16,207 nucleotides of DNA from Copromyces sp. CBS 386.78 (Eukaryota > Ascomycota > Sordariomycetes > Sordariales > Sordariaceae). A program made the position numbers and the translations under genes. This document shows, piece by piece, positions 1-10,560 of the stretch (position 1 is its first letter; each line of letters opens with the position of its first letter). The notes below the pieces were generated by a model. The model was not told where the DNA came from and did not search any database. It saw only the letters and a program-made list of their open reading frames with translations. Location of the stretch: the NCBI GenBank assembly GCA_030685235.1, contig MU839332.1:1-16207 (forward strand), written 5' to 3'.

Positions 1-94
1 TTATTTTTATTTTTATTTTTATTTTTATTTTTATTTTTATTTTTATTTTTATTTTTATTTTTATTTTTATTTTTATTTTTATTTTTATTTTTAT
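1..94. repeat. (TTTTTA)n microsatellite
   Basis: About fifteen uninterrupted copies of a 6-bp TTATTT unit run from the first base and stop where the 168-bp dispersed repeat begins. Read on the minus strand it is a (TAAAAA)n tract directly following the end of that repeat. The second copy of the repeat carries a plain poly(A) in the same place. I therefore infer that this began as the 3' tail of a minus-strand retroposon and expanded as a microsatellite. The true left end lies outside the window. Confidence 0.95.
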
Positions 95-261
95 AAAGAC
101 TTATTTGGCAAATTTTTTTAAACGAAGATTTCTCGTTAAATAGAGGGCGCACGGACCTCTAGGCGGGTGCAGAATAACCGCTAAGAAAAGGCGGTCATTT
201 TAATACCCTTTTTATTTTCAGAGTTAGGGTTATTAGTAAAGAAAAAAAACTTGGTCATTTT
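94..261 (-). repeat. 168-bp dispersed repeat, copy A (SINE-like)
   Basis: This block aligns over its full length with 13947-14114 in the same orientation. Shared landmarks include TAAAGAC at one end, the run CTCGTTAAATAGAGGGCGCA in the middle, GACCTCTA, TAACCGCTAAGAAA, and TTGGTC near the other end. On the minus strand both copies end in an adenine-rich tail, (TAAAAA)n here and poly(A) in copy B, which is how non-LTR retroposons end. It has no open reading frame of note. It could be a SINE or the 3' end of an unseen LINE. I cannot place convincing RNA polymerase III A and B boxes in it. Most differences between the copies are transitions of the RIP type. Confidence 0.8.
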
Positions 262-290
262 GGACTTCGAGGATTTACGACTGCCCAGAA

Positions 291-404
291 TCACAGCCAC
301 AATCGCAGCCACAATCGTAGCCACAGTTCCACCGCGGTCGCTCACCGCAATCGTATTCACCGTAGTCGCATTCACCGCGGTCGCATTCACCGCGGTCGCA
401 TTCC
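291..404. repeat. GC-rich minisatellite
   Basis: Two related tandem blocks sit side by side. The left block repeats a unit of about 12 bp of the form CACAATCGYAGC. The right block repeats a 15-bp unit, CATTCACCGCGGTCG, with several near-perfect copies up to a run of A at 404. Units differ mainly by C/T transitions. The short reading frames across it on both strands simply translate the tandem units into low-complexity peptides, so I do not treat them as genes. Confidence 0.85.
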
Positions 405-785
405 AAAAAAAAAAATCTTTTCTTTTCGATTTTTCTCAACAACCAGACCTCATAACACGATCTAAAAAGTACCAAAATGACCGCATAATTGAGGCGAACA
501 TTTTGACGGTTTTTTCGTTTGCATGCATTCTTTCGTTGAGAAGAGGTGTTGCCGGGAGAGTTTGATGCACGGGATTCGAGTTCAGCTGAGTTGCAAAATT
601 TCCCGATTGGGATGATGGGCTCCGCAATTATTTGCACTCGGATCACTGTAGACAGAACCGCCGCTCCTTCCACTTTCAGTTTCGGCGCTGAGGTGGGCTC
701 ACGGACCACAACCTTTGGTGCGGTTCTTCCGTAACACCTTTGGTGAGCCCAACCTCAACGCCTCTATGGTGGAAGGATGGGCGTT
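405..785. other. Non-RIP sequence left of the AT-rich block
   Basis: Base composition is ordinary here: CpA and TpG are common, unlike the following 15 kb. A poly(A) run opens it. At about 430-490 the plus strand resembles the minus strand of the 168-bp repeat, sharing ACCAAAATGACCGC-like sequence; this may be a diverged, unmutated third copy. From 540 onward I see only an imperfect palindrome (listed separately). No reading frame shows a recognisable domain, and the small frames present overlap each other on both strands, as expected by chance. Confidence 0.6.
665..777. repeat. Imperfect palindrome with about 45-bp arms
   Basis: The left arm has TCCTTCCAC (665-673) and GGCGCTGAGGTGGGCTCAC (684-702). 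The right arm has their complements at 742-762 and 769-777, differing by one transition and one inserted base in the longer part. The loop of about 39 bp contains a small direct duplication, ACCTTTGGTG at 711-720 and again ending at 745. The sequence is not RIP-mutated. It could be the end of a small foldback element or a structured non-coding segment. It stops about 10 bp before the AT-rich block. Confidence 0.75.
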
Positions 786-2380
786 TCAATAAGAGGAGGG
801 TAATTATTAGAAGAAGTATAATTAAATTAATAACGAAGAATAGGTTGAAAAGATAATAATTTAATAGTAAATAAAAATTATTTATAATACTCTATAAATT
901 AAATAGTAGAGAGGAAATCGTATAATATTAGATACGAAATAATAATTCTATTACTATATTTAAAACTACTATTTTTTAAAGTTCGAAAATAAATTAAAAT
1001 ATTAAAGTAAGCCGAAATACCCTAATAACTATATAATAATAGTTAGAAGGATAATTCGCTTTAAAGAAATAAAGGACTTAAAAGCTTTTTATAATCTCCC
1101 TAATTAAATGGAACTATAATAAAAACCCGTACGACGATAATTAATTAAAAGAGGGCTAATTTATAACTTATAGAAAATCCTTACCCAAAATTTAATAAAA
1201 TATATAAATCTCTTTACTATATTAAAGTACACTTCAACCTATTTAATTCCCAAATACGACCAATCCCCCCGCTACCCTTTAAATAAAGAAGGATAAAGAA
1301 AATTGCGAGAAGGTACTAAGAAAAAATATTTAATTTACTATAATTAAAAAAGTATTCGCTAACTATTTCGTATTCTTAATAAAAATAAAAGCGGATAAAA
1401 ATTTCTACGTAGCTAATTAAATCAAAAAGGCTAAATATAAGTTAGAATATAAATATTCTCCTTCCTTCGATATTTAATAATGTTTAAATATTATCGAACC
1501 TAAAAAGTTCAATTTTAAAACTATAAAAGCGATTATATATTAATACCTAAATAAAATCGAAATAATCTAAGCTTAGGAATATAAAGAAGCGAAGACTCGA
1601 AAATATAAAGCGCGGTTAGAGGAGAAGAAAAGGTTGGCCGAATAGAGGTATAGGAGAAGAAATTAATAAAGACGAAAGGAAATTAGTATCGGATCCGCTA
1701 CTTTTGTAATAAATTTATAACGTTTATCCTATTTTTTCTATTTAAATAAATTTACAAAGAAATTTTATTGTAAATTTAAAGGGAAATTTAATTTAGGGAA
1801 TTTTTTTACGTTTTTTCTTTAACTAAGGACTATAGGGTTATTAAGAGCGTAAGGTAGTTTATTATAAGTAGGAATAAATTAATTATTTAATTAAGTACTA
1901 TTAGTTATAAATTTGAATTTTGAAAATAAAAGGAGAAAGAATTTCCTTCGGAATTTAGGAAGAGAAATAAATAGTTTAGACTAAATAATACCCCTTCTTA
2001 GAAGAATATATTTCGAATTCTAATCCTAAATTCGTTTTCCTATACTAAATTTATTCTTCTTTTACTTCGTAATCCCCTCTTAAAAAAATTAACGTCTAAA
2101 TTTACTCCTTCAACCTCTTTCGAAGATCCGTTAGAGTATAATACTTTAATATTAATTCTAATCTCCTTTTAAATAGTCGATAATTAGAATGTAAAGATCT
2201 CCTCGTTTTTATTTTACGAATAGGAACTATTTTACGGTAGATCTATTCTCCTCTCTGAGGTGTTAATTCTTATAATCTTTATATTAATTAAGTTAGTTTT
2301 TCTGTGGTAGGGAGCTAGTCTCTCTTCCTGTGTAGTATTTTCCACTCTAGATTAATATTAGCGCTAATATATTAATAATA
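786..2380. other. Unassigned RIP-degraded DNA left of the LINE
   Basis: About 1.6 kb with no motif I can assign to a transposon family. It is heavily mutated in its first 1.4 kb. From about 2250 to 2350 it is less damaged and keeps TpG, with CTGAGGTG and CTGTGGTAGGG. That later part may be the 5' untranslated region of the LINE starting near 2382. Around 1190-1275 CpA survives while TpG is absent. I found no LTR, inverted terminal repeat or similarity to the right flank at 15495-16090 by eye. Confidence 0.5.
1340..1830 (+). pseudogene. Remnant of an unidentified charged protein
   Basis: In the plus-strand frame starting at 1352 the translation is protein-like apart from TAA and TAG codons, which are most simply read as mutated CAA, CAG or TGG. 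The segment from about 1580 to 1690 is rich in lysine, arginine and glutamate with leucine or alanine spaced as in an amphipathic helix, so a coiled coil is likely. I do not recognise the family. It could belong to an unknown transposon, a coat-type protein lying upstream of the LINE, or a captured host gene. Confidence 0.3.
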
Positions 2381-2381
2381 G

Positions 2382-4083
2382 CGAAGCGGTCGAAAATCTT
2401 CTATACTTTTAGAAGGACCGGTTTATTGGAGTAATTGTAATAGAATTATTAAAAATAGTAAAAACGACGCCGAAACCGGAAACGCCGATTTCTGGTTAAG
2501 AAGTGCTCCAAAACGAAAACCGACAACGGCAATCGACTTAGGAGGGTTACTTACCCCCTCCGCGATTTGCTACGACGACTACAACGATAGCGTTAAGCCG
2601 TCGCTACCAATAACGATTAATAGAAGTGCGAATAAGTTTGAAAATAGTGTTTACAATCCCTTCGGAGGTATTTCAAAATATAACGACCCTAACGCTATAC
2701 TTACTATAAAGACTTCGGAAAAGATAGAGGAAGATAATAAAACTATAAAAAGATTTATTGCTATAGTGAATAAGACTACGGACTACGCCGCTATAATAAC
2801 CGACGACCGTCACTAAGTTCGAAAGTTCCTTTTTAAATTCGCGAAAATTTTTACGAAGAAAAGTAGGTTTAAAATACCTAAGGTAAATAAGGCCGCCGAA
2901 GCCTAATTTATTATTAGAAAGGATATTGATAATTTAAAGAAATTTATTTCAAAGGAAATAAAGAAGGACATTTAAGAAGCGCCGAAGAAATAGGCTAATA
3001 TTATTTAGAAATCGCCAAATAAAATTAACGTTACTTTCTATTATTTATTTACCGTTATTATTAAAAAATTTATCCCTTCTAACTATAAACGTTAGCTTAC
3101 TATTAAAGGGGCTTAAATTACTACCGAATTTATTACGCGCTCGAATAATAATACGAAATAGGCCGTCGAAAGCGCTTTAAAAGAGAGCCCGTATAGGGTA
3201 ATTTACGTAGCTACTAAAATAGTAATAAACGGAAACTACGTAATTATTTTCGATAAACCAATTAAGGATTAATATTAGAAATATTAAATTTAAATTAAAA
3301 AGGTCTTTGGAAAAGAAGTTATTATATCCTTAAATATTATAGTTATTTTAATTAAAGGAGTCCTATAGGCTAGTATTAATTTAAAATAATTTAAATCGGT
3401 TATATAAGAAATAAAGAAGAAGAATAAGGAGGCGGAGATTATTCGGACTAAATTTTAGAAAAAATACAAAGGGGAGGAGAGAAGAATATTCTTAGTAGAA
3501 GTTATAATTATAAAAATTGTAATTTTCTTTTAAAAGAATTTTTTCTTCTAGGACGGTAGTATATACGTATATAAATTATTTTAAATTATAACCTCCGTTT
3601 AATAATATTTTAAATATTAATATTTCGAATATATAGCGAAATTCTATTGCTAGGAGGACGCTTATAATTATTATAATAAAATTAAATATAAAGGGCCGTA
3701 TATAGGAAAAGAGAATTACCTTTCGAATAAAAATAGTTCCCTAATCTTTTATAAACCTTATAGGAAGTCGGGGTATTTTACCTTTAATAAAAAGAGATAC
3801 CCGTTCGTAAGAACGGCCTATGTAAAAATATATATTAATTATATTAAAAGGCCTTATAGCTTTATTATTCGTAAAGGACTAATTAAATTAGTATTAGAAC
3901 TGACAATAGAAACGGAAGAAAACGTTGTAATCCCTAACGCCCCCCCTAACTCCTATTCAATTACGACTTTAGAAAGATTATTTATAAGAAGAAGAAAAAG
4001 AAATTGCCTTAAGAAATTTAGAAGCGGCTTTCGGTTAAAACCCGTAGGTATAAACCTAATAAACGTTTATACCCGCTCTTAGA
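2382..4083 (+). pseudogene. LINE ORF1 (Gag-like, zinc knuckles), RIP-broken
   Basis: ORF1 proteins of Tad1-type LINEs bind element RNA in the retrotransposition particle. The frame starting at 2382 is free of stops to about 2814 (some 140 codons), and then interrupted mainly by TAA/TAG in positions expected for glutamine or tryptophan. A CCHC knuckle lies at 3606-3647: spacing is C-x2-C-x4-H-x4-C if each TAT at 3606, 3615, 3630 and 3645 was TGT or CAT. Two further C-x2-C-x4-H patterns follow in the same frame at 3663-3701 and 3750-3776. Consecutive knuckles near the C-terminus are typical of this family. No ATG is evident at the start, so both ends are approximate. Confidence 0.75.
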
Positions 4084-4099
4084 ACGTAAATAATTATAC

Positions 4100-7000
4100 T
4101 TATATTAACTCTATTATTATTACGCCTTTAATTACTATTATTATTTCTAAAAAAACGATACCCCCCTAATTTACTACTAGACTAAAAAGAAGTTTCTTAT
4201 AGGATAATTAATAATCTAATTAAAAATATTCTATTAAAATATAAGGAAATCGTATGAAAGAGGGAAAACGCTATTCGAATAAGAGGAGACCTATAATATC
4301 GTAGTAATTTAAAAGTTAGGCAAGAATTTGAATAAGGATATTTATTAGCCGAAAGGTAGTAAATATTATAATATTGATTATTTGGAGAAGGGTAGAATAA
4401 TAATTTATATAAATAAGAAATAGAATTTAAAAGATTTAAATTTCCGGGTTAAGAAGGATTAGGCTACGATAATATTAAAGAATTTATAAGAATTAATAAT
4501 TATTTACTCTATTTATTCTCTTATCTTCCTTTAAAGTACGCCGAAATATTAGTAGGGGTTTCCCCTCTTCGAACTCTTCGAAGAGAGACCCTTAGCCGGC
4601 TAATATATAATTATAGGAAATTATAACTTCTATTACCCCAATTAAGACTTAGAAAATAGGATTAGCCCGGGCGCTATAGAGTTATTTACGTAAGTACGGC
4701 GATAGAAATTTAATTTTATTACCCCCTATAAGGAATTAATAAAGTTCAGAAATATAATTAGAAGAAAGAAAGATAAAATAATTAATTATATATAAATTTT
4801 ATAAAATATCGAGGCCGAATATTAGAAAATACAATAGTATAAATAAATAGGTTCGGACTATTACCCTTAGGAAATTTAAATTTAAATAGGATAAAGAAAT
4901 AAGAAAATAGAAATAGAAGAAGGGTTTAATTAAAATTTAATAAACGTAGAAAAGGTACGGGAAGCGGCGGAAAAATAAATATCGATTTTAAAAGGGATCG
5001 AAATAGGAGAAGAATTCGAATTAAAATTTAATAAATTTAACGGCGAATTTATTAATATTATAGAAGAATTTGTTTTATACCGAAAAAAAAGTCGGAAAAA
5101 ATAAGCGGATTAGTAGAATTTAGAATATAAAACGGTAATAAAAGAGGTACGGCGGAAATAGTAAGTTTAGTTTAAGAATTAGACGCCTTTAAATTAGAAA
5201 AAATTTATAGAAGCGGTAATAAAAAAGAAGAAATTTATTACGAAGATTTAAAAAGTAAAATAGTATAACTATATTATAAACGTATTGAAAAACCTAAATA
5301 AACTTTAATTATTAGAAACGTAGGCTAAAATACGAAGTTATTACCTAATAAATCTATTAAAATTACTACCCTTTAAATAAAACAAACGGGCGAACGAAAT
5401 TGAAGATTATAATAGTAAGGCGAATATCCTTACCGACCGTTTCTTCCTAAAAGTAGAAATCCCGATAAATTATCTATTAAACTAGATTTAACTACTAAAC
5501 GGTAATACCCCAATATTTATTAATAATTTAATTACCGAAGAGAATATCCGGGAAATCTTTTTAAAAATAGCATTTAATAAAGTACTAAGTATCGATTAAT
5601 TTTCAAATAAATTTCTAATAATATATAAAGAACTATTTAAGTAAGTAATAATAATTTTCGCTGCAACGAGCTTCCGGTTCGGATATTTCCCCCAATAGTT
5701 TAAGAATGCGAAAATAATTATTTTTAAAAAATTTAGAAAAAGCGCCGAATAATAAAAATTAGCCGAGGTATAGCGGCCTATATTACTTTTAAGTAACGTA
5801 AGAAAAATTTTCGAAATTTTTATAGTAAAGAGGTTAATATAAATAGTAGAAGAGTATAATCTTTTCCCGGAGGGCTAAATAAATAATTAAGTAGGCTATT
5901 CAACCGAATTCGCCGTCTAAATAATTATTAATACGGTTTATATAATATAGAAATTTAAAGCCGTAACGTCTTTTATACTCTTCAATTTAAATAGCGTATT
6001 CAATAGAATTAATTATAAATAACTCTTATATATACTATAAGAAATATAATTCCCGAAATAAATCTTCTAATAGGTTAATAATTTTATTATTAAAAGAAAA
6101 GGTTTTCTTTTCTTCGACAATAAAACCTCCCAACCTTATAATATCGTAATAGGCGTATTATAAAGTTCCCCCCTCTTACTAATCTTTTTTATTCTCTTTA
6201 TTACCCTATTATACTATAAATTGGCTATTATCCAAAACGCAATTACTATCGGCTTCGCTAATAATACTAATATTATTACAATAATTAAAACTACTAAAGA
6301 AAACTATTAAATATTCTAAATAGTATAAAACATTTATTCGGGTTAAATAATTAAAAAAAGGATAGAATTTAAAGCAAATAAAATAAAATTTATATATTTT
6401 ACGCGGACGAAGGAACTAAGAACGGAAATTCTCTAAATTAAAAGAATTATATTTAAATTAATAGAATCGATTAAATTCCTTAGGGTTTAGCTAAATCAGA
6501 AATTTAATTACCAAATATACATAAAGGTAATAAAAAAGAAAATAATTACGTAAACGAATATACTAATATAATTAATAATAAAAATTTAAAATTATTCTTT
6601 TATACGAACGAAAGAGATTTATACTAAGTATATTCGGAGCGTAATCATATATAGAACATTAGCCTTCTACTAGCCGACCGAAATTTATAACAAACTACGA
6701 AAAATAATAATTAAATTAATTAAATATTAAACTAAATATTTAAATATTATTACCGGAGCGTATAAAACTACGTTAATAAAGAATTGAAAAATAGAAACCT
6801 TTTATCTACTATTCGACTTCTATTTTAATAAAAAAATTAGGGCCTTCGAAAAAAAATTCGCCCGTATAAATTAAATAGGGTTTATCCAAAGGATTATAAT
6901 TTAGGTAATTAACCGTATTTAAATAAAGAAAATAAAAGGTTAGCTATCCGCCGATAAATTAGAAAGTAATACTGCTAAAATTAAATAAATTAAAGAATAA

Positions 7001-7712
7001 GTACCAACGGAGAAACTTCTAATAATTATAGTAAGTCCGTCCCTAGTAATAGGGGCGCTACGGCCCCCGTTATAAATATTAAAACTAATTACTACAAATT
7101 ATAAAAAGTAATTAAAAGAAGTAATAATAAGAGAATAAGTATTATATTATAATTACTAATTAGTAGTAGTAATAATTAAATTAGGCCGATAATACGAATT
7201 TATTATCGCCGACTTTAATCCGAAGTTTAATAATAATATTATAAAACGGTATATAATTAATACGAAACGAAAAAAGAAAAAAGCCTAATAACTAGAAAAT
7301 AATAATAAATAATACTTATTACCTAAAACGAAGAATTCCTTTTTTACTTAAATAAGGACAAAAATTATAAGCTTCTAATCTTTCTTCTTTTAAAAGAAAA
7401 TTCCGGACATTATAATATTAATTTATTTTTATAGTACAAATAAAGAAACCTTTATATATATCGTCCTAAACTATTTATAAATAGCCGACTATTAAATAAT
7501 AATAACCGATTAACCGTAGACGAAAAAAGAATTCTAAATTCATTTAAACGACGGAACCCGAATTAAGAAAATCCTTTTATAAATATTATAATTTAATAAA
7601 TTAAAAGAATACCATTTAATAATCAAATTAGAAAAAGAGTAGCGTAATAAATTTGCGCGGTACTTGTAAGTACGTTCGATTATAATATTAGAATAAGAAA
7701 ATATAAGAGAGA
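4100..7712 (+). pseudogene. LINE ORF2 (endonuclease and reverse transcriptase), RIP-broken
   Basis: ORF2 of a LINE nicks the target and copies element RNA there. In one frame I read an AP-type endonuclease: GNYNFYYPN at 4616-4642, where GDFNxHHP is expected, and GSDYYP at 4850-4867, the GSDHxP box with His changed to Tyr. The reverse transcriptase follows: RPILLLSNVRKIFE at 5774-5815 and GFANNTN at 6251-6271, where the family has FADD, so both catalytic aspartates now read as asparagine. GALRPP at 7052 is still in this frame. All are exactly in frame over 2.4 kb, so stops and changes come from point mutation and not indels. I could not recognise an RNase H domain after it. The end is arbitrary, set where copy 2 stops matching. 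Confidence 0.8.
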
Positions 7713-8984
7713 TAGGACGAAAAGGAATTAAATTATACTAATTATAATAATTACCTAGCTACGAAGGTAATATTAAAACAATTAATTAATATTCTTCGTA
7801 AGTGAAGAATTTACAAAATATATTAAATATTAATTCCTAATTCCTAATAACTTCATAACGCTACTAAACCTAATCCTTATTAGCCGGAAGGGAATTAATA
7901 GGGCTATTAACTACTATTAGGGAATTAGTATTAATATTTCCTCTATTAAAACCGAAAACGGAAGCGGAAGGGCGATCGGCTAAAAATATCTCGTAATATC
8001 CTTTATACTAATAATCTTCGACTTTTATATTCTAGTAGCGAAGAAGGACGTTAAAGTTATACAAGAGATTATCCGCAATTAAGCGCTTATATACGTCCTT
8101 AAGGAAATCAATATAGGCATTACGGAAACGACGAATTAAAGGACTAAAATTATTCTAAGAATAGGATAAAATAATAACCGTAATTTAAATAGCGTTATAC
8201 TTATTATAATAACCTAATAGAATATTTAATATATATTTTATATTAATAATAGGATAAATAGTATTCTACTTGCCGGCGTTTCGAAGAACGTTAAAAAAGA
8301 AAACGAAAAGAAAACCATAAGAGGAAATTTACTTTTAATATTAATATAATAAATATATTCCGCAAAGAGCGTACAAAATATAATTATATTAAAGGATAGG
8401 GTATTATAAATATAATTAATAAATTTTAAATTATAATAAAGGTAGGGAATATAACGGACGATATTAATTAATATAATTAATAAAGAAAAGGGGAAGTAAA
8501 CGTAAGGATAAGGAGGATTTACTGGCCGGGAAGAAGGTTAAAGGTAGGGTTGGAAATTAATACCCGGATAAAGGCTTAAAATTCGGGCGTTAAAAAAGAA
8601 AGGGGCGTAAAGGAGCGGGGGAATTTAAAGGATAGGGAATCTATTATACGAACGAAATTAATATTACGTTCAATAATATTACAATTAATACGAATTGTAA
8701 AATCTAAAGGGTTAGATATACAGTTAGAAAGATAATTAGGAATACGGCTAGTAAAAGAGAATACTATTTTAAAAGTTAGTTAAATAAGGAAGAAAGGAAA
8801 ATTCGAAAAATGGCGGCGGGGAGGAATTCTTATATAGAAGGAAAAAAGGGGCCCTTACGCTTATATAAACTTTAGTAGAGTCGTAGGAATTTAGGGGATA
8901 ATAACGAAGCGGGAATAAGGGTAAATAATAGGGAAGGAACGATTATTATAAGCGGTTTAAGAGGAAGGAGCGGCGTACGAGGGC
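7713..8984. other. 1.27-kb segment present only in LINE copy 1
   Basis: LINE copy 2 runs without a break from the homologue of 7712 to that of 8985, so this segment is either an insertion in copy 1 or a deletion in copy 2. Its second half (about 8400-8980) is strongly purine-rich on the plus strand. I see no family motif, no clear terminal inverted repeat and no clear target duplication beyond a possible TA. It may be the C-terminal part of ORF2 plus 3' UTR of a full-length LINE, with copy 2 being a deletion derivative, or a nested element. Confidence 0.55.
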
Positions 8985-9238
8985 GGTATTTCAATTATTC
9001 TAATATTAGATCGAAAGTAGTAGAGGGGAAGTAATTTATTTACTAAAGCGGTAGGTAAGTACCGCTATAAATAGAATCGAAATAGAGTAGGCGCAATTTA
9101 TTCGCGACCGAAAGGAGCTGGCGGTTTTCATCCAACGGCGCTTATCGCCGCACAGTTTCCTCCAAAGAACCAAGAGAAGTACCCCATGCCAATAAGGCGC
9201 TATAGATAAATAGCATAGGGAATAAGACTATTATTATT
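8985..9238 (+). repeat. LINE 3' end, copy 1
   Basis: This stretch is the reverse complement of 13030-13290. Conserved runs include GGCGCTATAGATAA, AGTACCCCATGCCAATAAGG and CCGAAAGGAGCTGGCGG. The middle (9105-9195) is nearly free of RIP damage and GC-richer than everything around it. It ends in GACTATTATTATT, the shared tail after which the two copies diverge. It is probably the 3' UTR. Confidence 0.85.
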
Positions 9239-9244
9239 AAAAAT

Positions 9245-10560
9245 AGTATTTATAATTAATAATATTACTAATAAATTCCTAAGTAGGATTGCTAGTCTTC
9301 TATTTAATTTTGTATTTCTAATACTTATTATTACTTATTTATTAGTAGTCTATAAACTTTGATTATTCTTCGTATTCTTTTTAATTGTTTATACGAATTA
9401 TAATCCTCCTTTCGTTAGCTTAAATATCTATTGTAGTAGGCTGGTTTAAAAGGTTTTAGCCGAATTATAATTATATTATAGAAACGTAGAAAATTAGTGA
9501 GTACTTTATATTAAATAGAAGGGTGAGGTGTATTATATGTGAGTTAGCGCGGACGATTTTAAAGGGGCTTTCCTAGCGGGGGTAAAATTTTACGTACGGG
9601 CGTTTATTAGCGAAATTAATAGTATTAAATAAAATTATATTATTAATACGGTATTTAATAGAGTCGACCTACTTTTTATTAGCGTTATCTTCGTATTATT
9701 CTTATGTATGCTATAATTATTAAATAGCGAAGTTCTAGATTTATCAGAAGTAATCTACTAGTTTATTAATTTTATAATATTCTTTTAATTATATTGGTAG
9801 TAAATTTGGGGGTGGGGGAGTACGTAGTTCTATATTTATACGTAGGTAGTAATTATAGTTAGCGAAGAATAGCGAAATTTCTGTTAACGAAAAGATAGTA
9901 TTATTATTAGTGAATTCTGCGAGTAGTAATTATTTTGTTTAATTCGTTTGTGCCTAATTAATGTAAATCTTTAAGAATTATTCTATTTTTATATTAATAT
10001 ATTCGGTTTAAGTATTTGTTTGGGGGTGGAAAGCGGAGGTGAGTTTGCGAATTATAGATAGCCGCTTATAAAGGGTAAATTAGAATTGTAATACGAATTA
10101 GGTATTTTTATTAGAAAGTATACTATTTAGGAGGTTGTAAATTGAATAAATATAATTAATAAAGCGGTTTATTAGTTTTTCTACTTCTAAAGTTATTGTT
10201 AGGATATAGTATTATATTTTAGTAAGTTAGTTAATAACGACGGTAATATATTTAAAAATCTGGTTTAAATAGGTGTTTAGGGGTAATAATATAATGTAAT
10301 CGATTAAAATATTAGTTTATAGTACGAAAATAATTATAATTAGTTTGAGATAATTAGTTGAACCTTTTTTTAGAAATTTAGTCTTCGTATATAGTAAGTA
10401 ACTTTTATAGAAAAGGCGTACGTTATTATACATCCCTTCCTGATAGAAATCGTATTGTAGGAGTTCGTATGTAGCGTTATAATTTGGGTAGCCGGCGTTT
10501 AGGGAGTTGTATTAGCGATTAATAAATTAGAATTGGAGATTTTTATTATAAGGATTAATA
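9245..10560 (-). pseudogene. Integrase and chromodomain of gypsy pol, RIP-broken
   Basis: Integrase joins element cDNA to host DNA; the chromodomain of chromoviruses is thought to guide it to modified histones. On the minus strand I see the end of an HHCC finger near 10400-10430 (paired Cys expected where TAT now stands), LLPLNTYL and VVINQLTK at about 10210-10290, SNKNTQF at 10082-10118 where SDRGxQF is expected, so the second catalytic Asp reads Asn, and HPQTN at about 10005-10035. Near 9293-9372 the translation has YKIK followed by a stop and KT, with a downstream TPT, matching the YxVKWKG end of a chromodomain once the stop is read as mutated Trp. Stops are mostly expected Trp codons turned to TAG or TAA. 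Confidence 0.85.

Larger units (their letters stand above)
2382..9238 (+). mobile_element. Tad1-like LINE, copy 1 (RIP-dead)
   Basis: A non-LTR retrotransposon read on the plus strand: ORF1 with zinc knuckles, then ORF2 with endonuclease and reverse transcriptase, then a 3' region ending in GAC followed by a (TAT)n-like tail at 9226-9238. The 3' end is fixed by comparison with copy 2, whose tail is the same at 13030-13043; the two sequences diverge just beyond it. The 5' end is uncertain and is placed where the ORF1 frame opens. The domain order fits the Tad1 clade common in ascomycetes. Compared with copy 2 it holds an extra 1.27 kb at about 7713-8984. Confidence 0.8.

Noticed and set aside
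291..404. CRISPR-like array
   Set aside because: Units are 12-15 bp, directly tandem and without spacers; a minisatellite in a eukaryotic context.
181..734. Overlapping short reading frames on both strands
   Set aside because: They run across the dispersed repeat, the minisatellite and the palindrome. The encoded peptides are low-complexity translations of tandem units, overlap each other in opposite directions and show no domain.
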